Source: Oligoflexia bacterium (lineage in GTDB: Bacteria > Bdellovibrionota_C > UBA2361 > JBGSMV01). Taken from it: a DNA stretch of 64,000 nt. The notes beneath the pieces are model-generated. The model had not been told where the DNA came from. It searched no databases and was given only the letters and a program-made list of their open reading frames with translations. Made by a program: the position numbers and the translations under genes. The stretch covers positions 124,001 to 188,000 of the forward strand of contig JAIBBU010000002.1 of assembly GCA_019694515.1 (NCBI GenBank), given 5' to 3'. This document shows, one piece after another, positions 17,043 through 26,494 of this stretch (position 1 is the stretch's first letter; each line of letters opens with the position of its first letter).

Positions 17043-17918
17043 ATGGACAATCAGAATTTCCAGCAGAGTTACTCTGCTCAAGGAGAGGCCCCAGAATACA
17101 CCCCTGTCAAAGTCGATGTTAAGACGCTGCTGGATGCAGGCGCGCACTTCGGACATCAAACCGAGCGCTGGAATCCTAAGATGCTGCCGTTTATTTACGG
17201 CGCCCGGAATAATACCCATATCATCAACCTCGATCTCACGCTGAAGGCTTGGGAACGCGCGCGCAAATTCGTTTGCGATGTCGTAGGTCGGGGCGGAAAT
17301 ATTCTTTTTGTCGGCACTAAGAATCAGGCGCGTGATATCGTGCGCGAGGAAGCGCAGCGTTGCTTCGCTTTCTACGTTACGACCCGCTGGCTGGGTGGGA
17401 CGCTGAGCAACTTCCAAACGATCAAGAATTCTATCGAGCGCATGAAGAAGCTGGAGGAGCTGCTGGCTCAGGCTGAAGAGGCAGACAGCAAGATTAAGCT
17501 CGTAAAGAAAGAGAAGCTTAACATCTCGCGACAGCTCGGCAAGCTTGAGCAGAGCTTGGGTGGTATCCGCTTCATGAAGCGTCCGCCGGATGTAATTTTC
17601 ATCATCGATATCGTCAAGGAAGCGATCGCAGTGGCGGAGGCCCGGCGGCTCCACATCCCCGTGGTGGCGCTGGTCGATACCAATGCGGACCCGGGTTTAA
17701 TCGAATTCCCGATTCCTTCCAATGACGACGCCGCCAAGACTTTGCGGCTCTTCACCGCCGCCATCGCGGATGCGGTTTTGGAGGGACGAGCCGAGTTTGA
17801 ATCGCGTTTGCCGGCTGAGGGTGAGAAGGAAGAATCGGCAACCGGCAACGGCACAGCCCACGCCAACGGCGGGAGTGCAGGTGCGGTGGCTGCTGGCAAT
17901 GGTTTTGGACCAAATTAA
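17043..17918 (+). CDS. rpsB: 30S ribosomal protein S2
   Basis: Small-subunit protein. Core signatures: VKTLLDAGAHFGHQTERWNP, ILFVGTKNQARDIV, RWLGGTLSNFQTI and PVVALVDTNADP. It has 291 residues rather than the usual 230-260, because of a 24-residue Gln/Ser-rich N-terminal extension and a Gly/Ala/Asn-rich C-terminal tail (from about residue 258). Such disordered tails vary among S2 proteins. First gene of the rpsB-tsf-pyrH-frr cluster. Confidence 0.97.
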   Translation: MDNQNFQQSYSAQGEAPEYTPVKVDVKTLLDAGAHFGHQTERWNPKMLPFIYGARNNTHIINLDLTLKAWERARKFVCDVVGRGGNILFVGTKNQARDIVREEAQRCFAFYVTTRWLGGTLSNFQTIKNSIERMKKLEELLAQAEEADSKIKLVKKEKLNISRQLGKLEQSLGGIRFMKRPPDVIFIIDIVKEAIAVAEARRLHIPVVALVDTNADPGLIEFPIPSNDDAAKTLRLFTAAIADAVLEGRAEFESRLPAEGEKEESATGNGTAHANGGSAGAVAAGNGFGPN

Positions 17919-17925
17919 TGCCATT

Positions 17926-17952
17926 AGCGCGCAACACCAGCTGTCGCGCGCT
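17926..17952 (+). terminator. Hairpin in the rpsB-tsf gap
   Basis: AGCGCGC and GCGCGCT form a perfect seven-pair stem around a 13-base loop, directly after rpsB. No T-run follows, so it is more likely an attenuator or processing/stability element than a full terminator. A partial terminator between rpsB and tsf is known in E. coli; the parallel is an inference. Confidence 0.45.
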
Positions 17953-17986
17953 GTGGTAATGAACTGTAAACTGCTACGAGGATACT

Positions 17987-18643
17987 ATGGCTGAAATTTC
18001 AGCGGAATTAGTGAAGAAGCTGCGTGACCGCACTGGCGCCGGCATGATGGATTGTAAAAAGGCTTTGGCCGAGAGTGGCGGCGATATGGAAGTTGCCATA
18101 GAGAATCTGCGCAAAAAGGGGCTTAAAGATCTCTCCAAGCGCGCTGGCAAGGTCGCAGCGGAAGGTACGATCGGAGTGTACGTGCACCCCGGCGACCAGA
18201 TCGTCGCGCTGGTTGAACTCAACTGCGAGACTGATTTCGTGGCGCGCGGCGTGGAGTTTAAGGAGGCAGCGCGCGAAGTCGCCATGCACGTCGCGGCAAT
18301 GCGCCCGCTTTACCTTGACGCGGAGGAGGTCCCAGCTCAGGTGCTAGAGAAGGAAAAGGAGATCCTTCTGGAGCAGCTCGATCCTGCGCAACGTTCCAAG
18401 GCGGACAAGATCTTGCCTGGGAAGGTCGAAAAGTTTTACAGCGATACCTGTCTACTTCGCCAGAACTTTGTTAAGGACGATAGCGGTAAGAAAACCGTTA
18501 AAGACGTGATTGACGAGTTGGCGATGAAAACAGGTGAGAAGGTGAAGATCGGTCGATTCCAGCGTTTCGAAGTTGGCGAGGGCGTCGAGAAAACTGTCAG
18601 TAACCTGGCGGCCGAAGTCGCTGCGATGACAGGCAGCAATTAA
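17987..18643 (+). CDS. tsf: Elongation factor Ts
   Basis: Nucleotide-exchange factor for EF-Tu. N-terminal UBA-like domain with VKKLRDRTGAGMMDCKKAL, then the core signature LVELNCETDFVAR, and a C-terminal region with SCLL-like QNFVKDDSGKKTV. 218 residues, the short form lacking part of the second dimerisation domain seen in E. coli (about 283). An AGGA precedes the ATG. Confidence 0.96.
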   Translation: MAEISAELVKKLRDRTGAGMMDCKKALAESGGDMEVAIENLRKKGLKDLSKRAGKVAAEGTIGVYVHPGDQIVALVELNCETDFVARGVEFKEAAREVAMHVAAMRPLYLDAEEVPAQVLEKEKEILLEQLDPAQRSKADKILPGKVEKFYSDTCLLRQNFVKDDSGKKTVKDVIDELAMKTGEKVKIGRFQRFEVGEGVEKTVSNLAAEVAAMTGSN

Positions 18644-18684
18644 AGTTGCTGGATCTTGAATTTTAGCTTCATAGGCGGTCGGAT

Positions 18685-19404
18685 ATGTTTCGTCCCCCCA
18701 AGTATCGGCGCGTGCTGCTTAAGCTCAGCGGCGAGATTTTAGCCGGCGACCAGAAATTCGGAATCGAAAGGGACATCATTGCCAAACTAGCACGCGAGAT
18801 TGGCGAAGTGTGCGAGCTGGGGGTTCAGCTTGGCATTGTAATCGGAGGCGGAAATATCTTCCGTGGAGTGCAGCTTGGCCAGCAGGGGTTGGATCGAGCC
18901 TCTGGTGACTACATGGGAATGCTGGGTACTGCGATTAACGCCCTGGCCCTCCAGGATATCCTGGAGCAAAACAAGATCTACACGCGCGTCATGTCGGCAA
19001 TTGAGATGCGGGAGATCTCCGAGCCGTATATCAGGCGGCGCGCGATCCGCCATTTAGAAAAAGGGCGCGTAGTGATCTTTGCCTGCGGAACCGGCAACCC
19101 ATACTTTACAACGGATACAGCTGCCAGTCTGCGCGCCATGGAGATTGGCGCCGAAGTCCTGCTTAAGGGCACTAAGGTTGATGCCGTATATGATTCCGAT
19201 CCCGTCAAGAACAGCGCTGCCCGGCCATATCAAACCCTAAGCTACATGGACGTTCTGCAGAAGGGGCTCAAAGTCATGGATGCGGCCGCTATCTCGCTGT
19301 GTATGGATAACAATCTTTCGATCGTGGTTTTCAACATTGGTGTTGAAAGTAACTTGAAACGTGTTGTCACTGGCGAGCCAGTGGGAACTTTGGTGCAGCC
19401 TTAG
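18685..19404 (+). CDS. pyrH: Uridylate kinase
   Basis: Bacterial UMP kinase (amino acid kinase fold), which makes UDP. Motifs: [24 protein letters not shown], the [17 protein letters not shown] helix and the ATP-site segment [15 protein letters not shown]. 239 residues, full length. Position between tsf and frr is the standard order. Confidence 0.96.
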   Translation: MFRPPKYRRVLLKLSGEILAGDQKFGIERDIIAKLAREIGEVCELGVQLGIVIGGGNIFRGVQLGQQGLDRASGDYMGMLGTAINALALQDILEQNKIYTRVMSAIEMREISEPYIRRRAIRHLEKGRVVIFACGTGNPYFTTDTAASLRAMEIGAEVLLKGTKVDAVYDSDPVKNSAARPYQTLSYMDVLQKGLKVMDAAAISLCMDNNLSIVVFNIGVESNLKRVVTGEPVGTLVQP

Positions 19405-19454
19405 CTCCACCGAGCGATTCAAGAGTGAGCTTTGTTTGTTGATTGGAGCGCTTT

Positions 19455-20009
19455 ATGCCCGTGCAATTAAGTAAATTCAAAGATCAGTGCGTCAAGGCGG
19501 TTGAGCACTTTAAGAAGGAGCTCGGCCGCGTGCGCAGTGGCAGGGCCAGCACCTCGCTGCTGGAAGGGGTCATGGTAGACTACTACGGTTCCCAGGTGCC
19601 TTTGATCCAGGTGGGTCTAATTAACGCCCCCGAGGCACGCCTGCTTACGATTCAGGTTTACGATGGCTCCGCCGTTGAGGCAGTCGAAAAAGCTATCCAG
19701 AAGTCGGAGTTGGGTTTGAATCCCTCGCGAGAAGGCAACCTGGTGCGGGTCGTCATACCGGCGCTTAACGAAGAGCGGCGCAAGGAGCTAATAAAAACTC
19801 TTCATCGCATGACCGAGGAGGCGCGTGTTTCATTGCGCAACCATCGCCGCGACCAAATTGATGAGCTTAAGAAGCAGGAGAAATCCAAGGAGATCTCCTC
19901 GGATGAACTTCATCGCGGTCAGGATGAGGTCCAAAAGATTACCGACAAGGCGACTGCTGACGTTGAAGCGCTTCTCCACGCCAAGGAGAAGGAAATGATG
20001 GAAGTCTGA
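19455..20009 (+). CDS. frr: Ribosome recycling factor
   Basis: Splits post-termination ribosomes together with EF-G. Typical elements: FKKELGRVRSGRAS, VMVDYYGSQVPL, ISQEAR-type segment NAPEARLLTIQVYD, and the helix RRDQIDELKKQEKSKEIS. The ATG at 19455 is chosen because a GGAG lies about eight bases before it and the protein then starts MPVQLSKFKDQC; 184 residues is normal. Confidence 0.96.
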   Translation: MPVQLSKFKDQCVKAVEHFKKELGRVRSGRASTSLLEGVMVDYYGSQVPLIQVGLINAPEARLLTIQVYDGSAVEAVEKAIQKSELGLNPSREGNLVRVVIPALNEERRKELIKTLHRMTEEARVSLRNHRRDQIDELKKQEKSKEISSDELHRGQDEVQKITDKATADVEALLHAKEKEMMEV

Positions 20010-20012
20010 GGC

Positions 20013-20789
20013 ATGAACGGCGGGTCTAACGGAGTTCCGCGTTCTAACTTTACCAGCGCTGCTACGCCGGTTCCCCGGCATGTCGCCATCATCATGGACG
20101 GCAACGGTCGTTGGGCTCGGGCGCGGCATTTGCCGCGCGTCGAAGGACATCGCCGGGGTGCTAAGACAGTGCGCATGGTGGTGGAGGAATCGCGGCGACT
20201 CGGGATTCGTTACCTGACTCTTTTTGCCTTTTCGACCGAGAACTGGAACCGTCCGCCTACTGAGGTCGCAGCTTTAATGCAGCTCTTTAAGCGCTACCTC
20301 GAGAGCGAGATGGATTTGCTGCTAAAGAATCAGATTCGTTTGCGTGCGATTGGAGATCTGGCGCGCTTGCCGCAGGACGTGCAAGAAAGCCTGGCTCAGT
20401 GCCAAGCAGCAACTGCAGATCAGCGCGGTATGGATCTGATTCTGGCGGTTTCGTACGGCGGACGCGAGGAAATCGCTTCGGCGGCCCGGCGTCTCGCGCA
20501 CGCGGTACAGAAGGGCGAACTCGACCCGTCCCAGATCGATATAAACCTATTCTCCGGTCAGCTCTATGGGCCGGATATACCAGATCCTGACCTCTTGATT
20601 CGCACTAGCGATGAGTGCCGCATTTCAAATTTTCTGCTCTGGCAGTTGGCGTACGCCGAGATTGTTGTCAGTCCGGTTTTTTGGCCGGAATTCTCGAAAG
20701 ACGAGTATCTCCGGTGCCTCGAGCGTTTTTCCTCAAGAATTAGAAGATTCGGGTTAACTGATGAACAACTCGCTGAATTCAGACAATAG
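20013..20789 (+). CDS. uppS: Undecaprenyl diphosphate synthase (isoprenyl transferase)
   Basis: Cis-prenyl transferase that makes the C55 lipid carrier for peptidoglycan and other glycans. IIMDGNGRWA gives the catalytic Asp (D29), FAFSTENWNRP the substrate region. The C-terminal diphosphate-binding motif reads RTSDECRISNFLLWQ (D200, E201), while the family almost always has Gly before this Glu, an unusual substitution. 258 residues. Overlaps cdsA by 29 bases. Confidence 0.93.
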   Translation: MNGGSNGVPRSNFTSAATPVPRHVAIIMDGNGRWARARHLPRVEGHRRGAKTVRMVVEESRRLGIRYLTLFAFSTENWNRPPTEVAALMQLFKRYLESEMDLLLKNQIRLRAIGDLARLPQDVQESLAQCQAATADQRGMDLILAVSYGGREEIASAARRLAHAVQKGELDPSQIDINLFSGQLYGPDIPDPDLLIRTSDECRISNFLLWQLAYAEIVVSPVFWPEFSKDEYLRCLERFSSRIRRFGLTDEQLAEFRQ

Positions 20790-21657
20790 CGCAGAACTGC
20801 GGCAACGTATCCGCGTAGGGGGCGGATTGCTGGGAGCATTAGCAGTGCTGTGCGCACTGGCGGCATTTAGCTGCTTAGGAAAATGGCTGTTGTTATTTTT
20901 CGGGGCCGCCGGGGTGCTTGTTTGCGCTTTGGAATTCGGTCGCGTCTGTGGTCGCGAGGTTGGTCATGCCAGGGTCGGACTATACACCTTGACCGCGTAT
21001 CTGCCGTCCATTTTTGTTTTGGGCTTAATCTTCTCGCGCGGACTTTGCGAACCGCTAGATGACCGCACGCTTCTGACTGCGCTTTTGGGCGGGATTTATT
21101 GCGCCTATTTGCTAGGCGCGATCTTGGTGATTATCGCTGGACGCGTGGATCTCCAGGCTTGCGGAGCTGCGGCACAAGAGCTCTTCGTTGGCGTGCTCCT
21201 AGTGGGCGCGGGAGGAGCCACGCTATTGAGCTTGGTCTCACGCAGCAGTGCCGTGCCCCTAATCCTTTGGTTAGTGGCATTGGTATGTTCAGTTGACACC
21301 GCGGCTTATTTTGGCGGCAGAAAGATGCAGGGCCCAAAACTCTCGCAGCATCTTTCCCCTGGCAAGACATGGAGCGGTGCACTGATCGGGACCGCCGCGG
21401 GGGCCATGGTTGGTACACTCTTATTCGGATTGGTGTCGCCTGAATATTCTAGTGCGGCCGCGTTCGGATTTTCACTTCTCGCCACCGTGGCTGCGCAGGC
21501 CGGTGATCTGAGCAAGTCTTTTATTAAGCGTACGAAAGGCGTTAAAGATTTTGGCCAGATTTTGGGCGGGCATGGCGGGGCGCTTGACCGAATGGATAGT
21601 ATCTTAATGACTGCACCGCTGCTGCTGCTGTGGGTGCTGTTCTCGAATATACTTTGA
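20761..21657 (+). CDS. cdsA: Phosphatidate cytidylyltransferase
   Basis: Integral membrane enzyme that makes CDP-diacylglycerol, the precursor of most phospholipids. About seven or eight hydrophobic segments across 298 residues. The C-terminal CdsA signature is present: KRTKGVKDFGQILGGHGGAL followed by DRMDS, with Gly in place of the common Pro before GHGG. The segment CSVDTAAYFGGRKMQGPKL and SPGKTW are also typical. Starts inside the end of uppS. Confidence 0.93.
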   Translation: MNNSLNSDNSAELRQRIRVGGGLLGALAVLCALAAFSCLGKWLLLFFGAAGVLVCALEFGRVCGREVGHARVGLYTLTAYLPSIFVLGLIFSRGLCEPLDDRTLLTALLGGIYCAYLLGAILVIIAGRVDLQACGAAAQELFVGVLLVGAGGATLLSLVSRSSAVPLILWLVALVCSVDTAAYFGGRKMQGPKLSQHLSPGKTWSGALIGTAAGAMVGTLLFGLVSPEYSSAAAFGFSLLATVAAQAGDLSKSFIKRTKGVKDFGQILGGHGGALDRMDSILMTAPLLLLWVLFSNIL

Positions 21658-21694
21658 GTAAAAAGCAAACCCTGCTTTAACATCTGCTGTTACC

Positions 21695-22921
21695 ATGCTG
21701 GCTTCGCATAGTGTCCCAAAGAGTCGTTTTGATTTCGCTCGTCGAACCCGCGTGGCGGTGCTGGGGTCGACTGGCTCGATCGGCACGGCGGCGCTTGAGC
21801 TGATCGAGGCTCATTCTGAACGCTTTGAGCTGGTCGGGATCGCTGCCGGCTCGAATGCGCAGACACTCTCGGAGCAGGCCGGCAGATACCGACCCCGCCG
21901 TATAGCGTTGGCCAGCGCCCCCCCCAGCGATAGCCTGCAGCTGCTGCACCAACAGGCAGCCGCGATCAAGGCTGATTTAGAGTTCGGCGTCACGGCGGTC
22001 GATCAACTTGCTTCCGAACCAGGAGTCGACCTCGTGATCGCAGCTATCTCGGGTTCTGCTGGCCTTAGTTCAACGTTCGCAGCTCTGGAATCTGGTAAAA
22101 TCGTTGCGCTGGCCAACAAGGAGAGTCTAGTTTGTGCGGGGGAATTGGCGGCTAAAATCCTGGAGCAGGGCAGGGCCGTGCTGCTGCCGGTTGATAGCGA
22201 ACATTCAGCGATCTTTCAGGCGCTCCAGGGAGAGCGCCCCGCTGACATCTCGCGCATACTCTTGACCGCCTCCGGCGGCCCATTTTTAGATCTCCCACTA
22301 GCGGAGTTCGCGAGCATTACCCCCGAACGGGCGCTCAAACATCCGCGCTGGAAAATGGGGCCAAAGGTTACCATCGACTCCGCCACGATGATGAACAAGG
22401 CCTTGGAGGTAATAGAAGCCTTTTGGCTTTTCGGGGTGACGCCGCTCTGCATCGACGTTTTGGTACACCCACAGAGTATTGTGCATTCCCTGGTGGAATT
22501 TAAGGATGGAAGTCAGATCGCCCAGCTATCGAATCCTGACATGCATGGTCCGATCGGCTTTGCTCTCAGCTATCCGTTCGGAAGACTGAATCGTGCGATG
22601 AGCCGGCTAAATCTACTCGAGGTTGGCCAGCTGCAGTTCCGGCCCCTGGACGACGCCAAATTTCCATACGTTGGCATGGCCCGCAGCGTATTGAAGGCGG
22701 GCGGGTCGATGCCGATGGTATTTAATGCCGCTAATGAGGTGGCCGTGGAACGGTTTCTTAAAGGTAGCTTGGGTTTCGACCGAATTAGATCAATCATAGA
22801 AGAGAGTCTGGGCCACTTTTCAGGGCTTTGCTACACTAGCCTGAGGGAACTTATTGCGCAGGAACGGCAGGTGCGCGAGTTCGCGGCAGCGCTTTCGGCC
22901 GGCTCGAGAAGAGAACTTTAA
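21695..22921 (+). CDS. dxr: 1-deoxy-D-xylulose-5-phosphate reductoisomerase
   Basis: Second step of the MEP isoprenoid pathway, giving 2-C-methyl-erythritol-4-phosphate for the uppS substrate. NADPH motif VAVLGSTGSIGTAALELI, the ALANKESLVCAGEL segment, metal site LLPVDSEHSAIFQAL, the loop LTASGGPFLD and GPKVTIDSATMMNKALEVIEA. 408 residues with a short N-terminal extension. Confidence 0.97.
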   Translation: MLASHSVPKSRFDFARRTRVAVLGSTGSIGTAALELIEAHSERFELVGIAAGSNAQTLSEQAGRYRPRRIALASAPPSDSLQLLHQQAAAIKADLEFGVTAVDQLASEPGVDLVIAAISGSAGLSSTFAALESGKIVALANKESLVCAGELAAKILEQGRAVLLPVDSEHSAIFQALQGERPADISRILLTASGGPFLDLPLAEFASITPERALKHPRWKMGPKVTIDSATMMNKALEVIEAFWLFGVTPLCIDVLVHPQSIVHSLVEFKDGSQIAQLSNPDMHGPIGFALSYPFGRLNRAMSRLNLLEVGQLQFRPLDDAKFPYVGMARSVLKAGGSMPMVFNAANEVAVERFLKGSLGFDRIRSIIEESLGHFSGLCYTSLRELIAQERQVREFAAALSAGSRREL

Positions 22922-22953
22922 CGCGCTGATTAAATGTTTGTTTTGGCAATTCA

Positions 22954-24090
22954 ATGAATATCCTAGTCCCCATCTTAGTAATTGGCATTCTGATCTTCGT
23001 GCATGAACTTGGTCATTTTCTCGTAGCCAAGTGGTGCGGGGTTGGAGTGCTGGAGTTCGCAATTGGTTTTGGTCGCAAGGTGCTTAAATGGCGGCGCGGA
23101 GACACGGTTTATTCCGTCGGGATTATTCCGCTAGGGGGCTATGTGCGGATGGTGGGGGATGATCCGGCGCGTGCGGCCGAAGAGCTGCTCTCTGAGCGTG
23201 AAGCTGATCTGACGGAGCGGGAAAGAAAGCTGCTCGGAGATCGCACTAAGTGGTTCGCGGAAAAGCCTCTAAGCCGTCGTTTTGCAATCGTCTTCGCTGG
23301 ACCGCTGTTCAATTACCTGTTTGCCATTCTTTTGACCTTTGTCAGTTTCGCTTCCTACGGAAAATCCGTGCTGATCGATGAACCCATCATCGGGGCCGTG
23401 ATCCCTGGATATCCCGCAGAAAAGGCCGGGCTGCAGATTAAAGATCGGGTCATCAGCATCGATGGTATGAGCCCCAAGAATTGGGAGGAATTATCGAAAA
23501 CGGTATCCAGCTCCAACGGCAAGGAGCTGCTGTTGAAGATCCAACGCGCCGCTAAAGACGATGCGCCCGCAGCCGAACTGGAGGTGCGGGTTACCGGGAC
23601 ATCAGACACTTCTGACCTGCAAATTATCGAGAGCTCGCCGGTCACAAAATCTTACAAGATTGGAATCGTTCCGGACACCAAGCGAGAACGGATTGGCCTA
23701 TTCGAAGCGGCAACTCTGAGCGTCACGCAGACCTGGTATGTTGCGACTCTCACATTCAAGGGGCTGGTCGGAATGATCAGGGGGGCGGTCTCTCCTGAGA
23801 ATATTCGAGGGCCGATCTTTATTTTCAAAGAGGCAGCCAGCTCCGCGAAGCAGGGAATTGAGCGACTTCTAGATTTCCTCACCTTCCTGAGCATTAGTCT
23901 GGCGGTCCTAAATTTGCTTCCAGTACCGGTATTGGATGGCGGACATCTTTTCTTTTTCCTCTTGGAAGGCATTCGCAGGCGCCCTTTGAGCATGCGCTTC
24001 CAGGAGGTGGCAAATCAGGTCGGAATGTTGCTGCTTCTGGCGCTGATGGTTTTTGCGGTCGGAAACGACCTGCTACAGCTGGTCATGTAG
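22954..24090 (+). CDS. rseP: Site-2 protease RseP
   Basis: Membrane-embedded zinc protease that cuts anti-sigma factors or signal peptides within the bilayer. HELGH (H17, E18, H21) in the first segment, GFGRKVLKWRRGDTVYSVG, GYVRMVG, a PDZ domain around residues 130-200 (YPAEKAGLQIKDRVISIDG), and the second zinc motif LPVPVLDGGHL. 378 residues with one PDZ domain rather than the two of E. coli RseP. In many Proteobacteria bamA follows rseP; here tsaB does. Confidence 0.93.
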   Translation: MNILVPILVIGILIFVHELGHFLVAKWCGVGVLEFAIGFGRKVLKWRRGDTVYSVGIIPLGGYVRMVGDDPARAAEELLSEREADLTERERKLLGDRTKWFAEKPLSRRFAIVFAGPLFNYLFAILLTFVSFASYGKSVLIDEPIIGAVIPGYPAEKAGLQIKDRVISIDGMSPKNWEELSKTVSSSNGKELLLKIQRAAKDDAPAAELEVRVTGTSDTSDLQIIESSPVTKSYKIGIVPDTKRERIGLFEAATLSVTQTWYVATLTFKGLVGMIRGAVSPENIRGPIFIFKEAASSAKQGIERLLDFLTFLSISLAVLNLLPVPVLDGGHLFFFLLEGIRRRPLSMRFQEVANQVGMLLLLALMVFAVGNDLLQLVM

Positions 24091-24094
24091 CGCC

Positions 24095-24844
24095 ATGACA
24101 TGGGTGCTTGCTCTCGACTGCAGTTCGAAATTTGCGTATGGGGCTTTGCGCCACCGACGCTCCGGCGCTCAGTTCTTATTCCAAAGCGCCGGCGAGAATA
24201 GCCATAGCGAATCTCTGCACAGCGCAGTGCGGCAACTGCTTGAGCGCGCCGGCATACAATGCTCTCAGCTGGCCCTGATCTTACTTGGGGAGGGGCCTGG
24301 ATCTTTTACCGGTTTGCGGATCGGATTTAGCTTTGCGCAGGGTTTGGCGCTGGGCTCTCAGGTGGCTGTGCGACCGTTCTCCTCTTTCGCCGCCGCGGCT
24401 TTGGCCTTCGAGGGAGCTGAAACTTTGCGCATCGTGCTATCAGACGCTCGCCGTGGCGAGTGCTTCTTTTCGGCCTATCTGAAAACGGGACCGGAGCTTA
24501 AGGAGATCATAGCACCCCAGATTCTTTCTGGCGTTAAGATCGAAGCCGCGGTCAGCGAGGCCCTCCGTGCGCGCGGTTTAGCTGCTAAGGGTATTGTAGC
24601 AATCTGCGAGCAGGGGCTTGAGCTGCCCACCATCGCCAAAGCTCGACGCGCGGATCTCCCTAATTTGGCCCTGGGTGGTATGCGCTTATTTGAGCTTGAG
24701 TCCCCTGATATAAAGGACGATAGAAGGGAGGAAGCTGCGGCGCTGCAGTTGGCACAGCTGACTCCGCTTTATATACGCGAAGTGGCGGCACGCAAGATTG
24801 CCGACCGGGTGTCCGGAACTCCAATCCTGCGACCCCGTGAGTAA
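24095..24844 (+). CDS. tsaB: tRNA threonylcarbamoyladenosine biosynthesis protein TsaB
   Basis: Partner of TsaD in making t6A37 on ANN-reading tRNAs. ASKHA-fold N-terminus MTWVLALDCSSKFAYGAL, the family signature GEGPGSFTGLRIG, then the QGLAL helix. The start at 24095 (five bases after the rseP stop) is preferred to 24053, which would run inside rseP. 249 residues, slightly long at the C-terminus. Confidence 0.9.
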   Translation: MTWVLALDCSSKFAYGALRHRRSGAQFLFQSAGENSHSESLHSAVRQLLERAGIQCSQLALILLGEGPGSFTGLRIGFSFAQGLALGSQVAVRPFSSFAAAALAFEGAETLRIVLSDARRGECFFSAYLKTGPELKEIIAPQILSGVKIEAAVSEALRARGLAAKGIVAICEQGLELPTIAKARRADLPNLALGGMRLFELESPDIKDDRREEAAALQLAQLTPLYIREVAARKIADRVSGTPILRPRE

Positions 24845-25213
24845 TTTGAGGCTATTGACTAATAGCAGGGTGCTGGATAGAGTCAAAGTTGTAGACAGTC
24901 CAAGTCACACCAAGTAGCAGATCATTCTACCGCCTTTTAACCTTACTTTTACAATTGGTTTAGAAAGTGCGCGGTGAGTGGGATTGTCATTCGATACTGC
25001 GGCGATGGGCAGTAGTTGTGCATACAAAAAACAGTGCCTTCTGAAAGAATCGATTGGTCATAATCGCTGAGTTTATCTTTGATCGTTGAACTTTTGATCA
25101 TTTAAATTTTATCGCTTGGTCCTGATTTATCCCCGTTAATTAAATCACTCTAAATTTGTATCGGCTCGGTCCTCCACGGAGAACCGGCCACTTTTGAAAC
25201 TTGGGAATCCAAA
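24845..25213. other. rho leader region (369 bases, no gene)
   Basis: AT-rich gap before rho. Contains a perfect GCTATT/AATAGC hairpin (24851-24866) just after tsaB without a T-run, and TGATC/GATCA repeats around 25079-25100. TTGAAC (25086-25091) followed at 18 bases by TATCGC is a possible weak promoter. A long leader is expected, since rho is often autoregulated by attenuation; no leader peptide or clear attenuator stem was identified. Confidence 0.4.
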
Positions 25214-26470
25214 ATGAACCTAAACGAACTAAAGGCCCTCAAAGCCGAAGAACTGGTCGAACTCGCTGAAAAGTTCGAAATTGAGGGTGCTAACGCGCTA
25301 CGCCGTCAGGACCTGATTTACTCCATTCTGACGAAGCAGGCTGACTCCAATGGCAATATCTTTGCGGAAGGCGTTTTGGAATGCTTACCCGACGGCTTCG
25401 GCTTTTTGCGCGCGCCCGACTTTAACTATTTGCCTGGGTCAGATGATATTTATGTCTCGCCGGCTCAGATCAAACGCTTCGGCTTGAGGACCGGAGATAC
25501 GGTTGAGGGACAAATCAGGCCGCCGCGTGAGAAAGAGGGCGAGCGTTATTTCGCTCTACTCAAGGTTAAGTCGGTCAACGGAGACAAGCTTGAGACGCTC
25601 AAGAAGAAAGTCCACTTCGATAACCTTACTCCCCTCTATCCCAACAAAAAGATTAACCTAGAGTCGATTAAGAGCGGCATCTCAACCCGTATAATTGATC
25701 TATTCTCGCCGATCGGGCTGGGACAGCGCGCTCTGATCGTCGCTCCGCCCCGAGCCGGCAAAACCGTTCTGATGCAGAACATCGCGAACGCTATTACGGA
25801 AAATCATCCGGATATCGTGCTGATCGTGCTGTTAATCGATGAGCGGCCGGAAGAAGTTACAGACATGCAGCGCTCCGTTAAGGGCGAAGTCGTTAGCTCG
25901 ACCTTTGACGAGCCGCAGCAGCGCCATGTGCAGGTCGCAGAGATGGTGATCGAAAAGGCCAAGCGGCTGGTCGAGCACAAGAAGGATGTCGTAATTTTGC
26001 TGGACTCGATTACCCGCTTGGCGCGAGCTTACAACGCCGTCGTGCCGCCGAGCGGCAAGATTCTCTCGGGCGGTGTGGATTCCAATGCGCTGCATAAGCC
26101 CAAACGGTTTTTTGGCGCTGCTCGAAATATCGAAGAGGGCGGCAGCTTGACGATTATCGGTACTGCTCTGATTGAGACCGGATCGCGGATGGACGAGGTG
26201 ATCTTCGAAGAGTTTAAGGGTACTGGCAACATGGAGTTGGTGCTGGATCGGAAGCTCTCGGAAAAGCGGGTTTACCCGGCGATCGATCTGAATAAATCCG
26301 GTACCCGTAAGGAGGACCTCTTGTTGAAGCCGGATGTGCTGCAAAAAGTTTGGCTGCTACGGAAAGTATTGCAGCCGCTTAGCGTGACCGAAGCGATGGA
26401 GTGGCTGCTCAGCAAGATTGACGGCACCAAGACCAATAAGGACTTCCTCGATATGATGAAGGCCGGTTAA
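25214..26470 (+). CDS. rho: Transcription termination factor Rho
   Basis: Hexameric RNA helicase. N-terminal Rho_N helices ([20 protein letters not shown]), the cold-shock-like RNA site ([20 protein letters not shown]), Walker A in [15 protein letters not shown], Walker B region [16 protein letters not shown], the Q-loop/R-loop segments and [11 protein letters not shown]. 418 residues, close to E. coli, without the Gly/Arg-rich insertion seen in Actinobacteria. Confidence 0.98.
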   Translation: MNLNELKALKAEELVELAEKFEIEGANALRRQDLIYSILTKQADSNGNIFAEGVLECLPDGFGFLRAPDFNYLPGSDDIYVSPAQIKRFGLRTGDTVEGQIRPPREKEGERYFALLKVKSVNGDKLETLKKKVHFDNLTPLYPNKKINLESIKSGISTRIIDLFSPIGLGQRALIVAPPRAGKTVLMQNIANAITENHPDIVLIVLLIDERPEEVTDMQRSVKGEVVSSTFDEPQQRHVQVAEMVIEKAKRLVEHKKDVVILLDSITRLARAYNAVVPPSGKILSGGVDSNALHKPKRFFGAARNIEEGGSLTIIGTALIETGSRMDEVIFEEFKGTGNMELVLDRKLSEKRVYPAIDLNKSGTRKEDLLLKPDVLQKVWLLRKVLQPLSVTEAMEWLLSKIDGTKTNKDFLDMMKAG

Positions 26471-26494
26471 TTCCTTTTCTGGCATGCGGTTTGG

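Noticed and set aside
16808..17050. 80-codon minus-strand frame before rpsB
   Set aside because: Runs through the rpsB promoter palindrome and leader; no family match.
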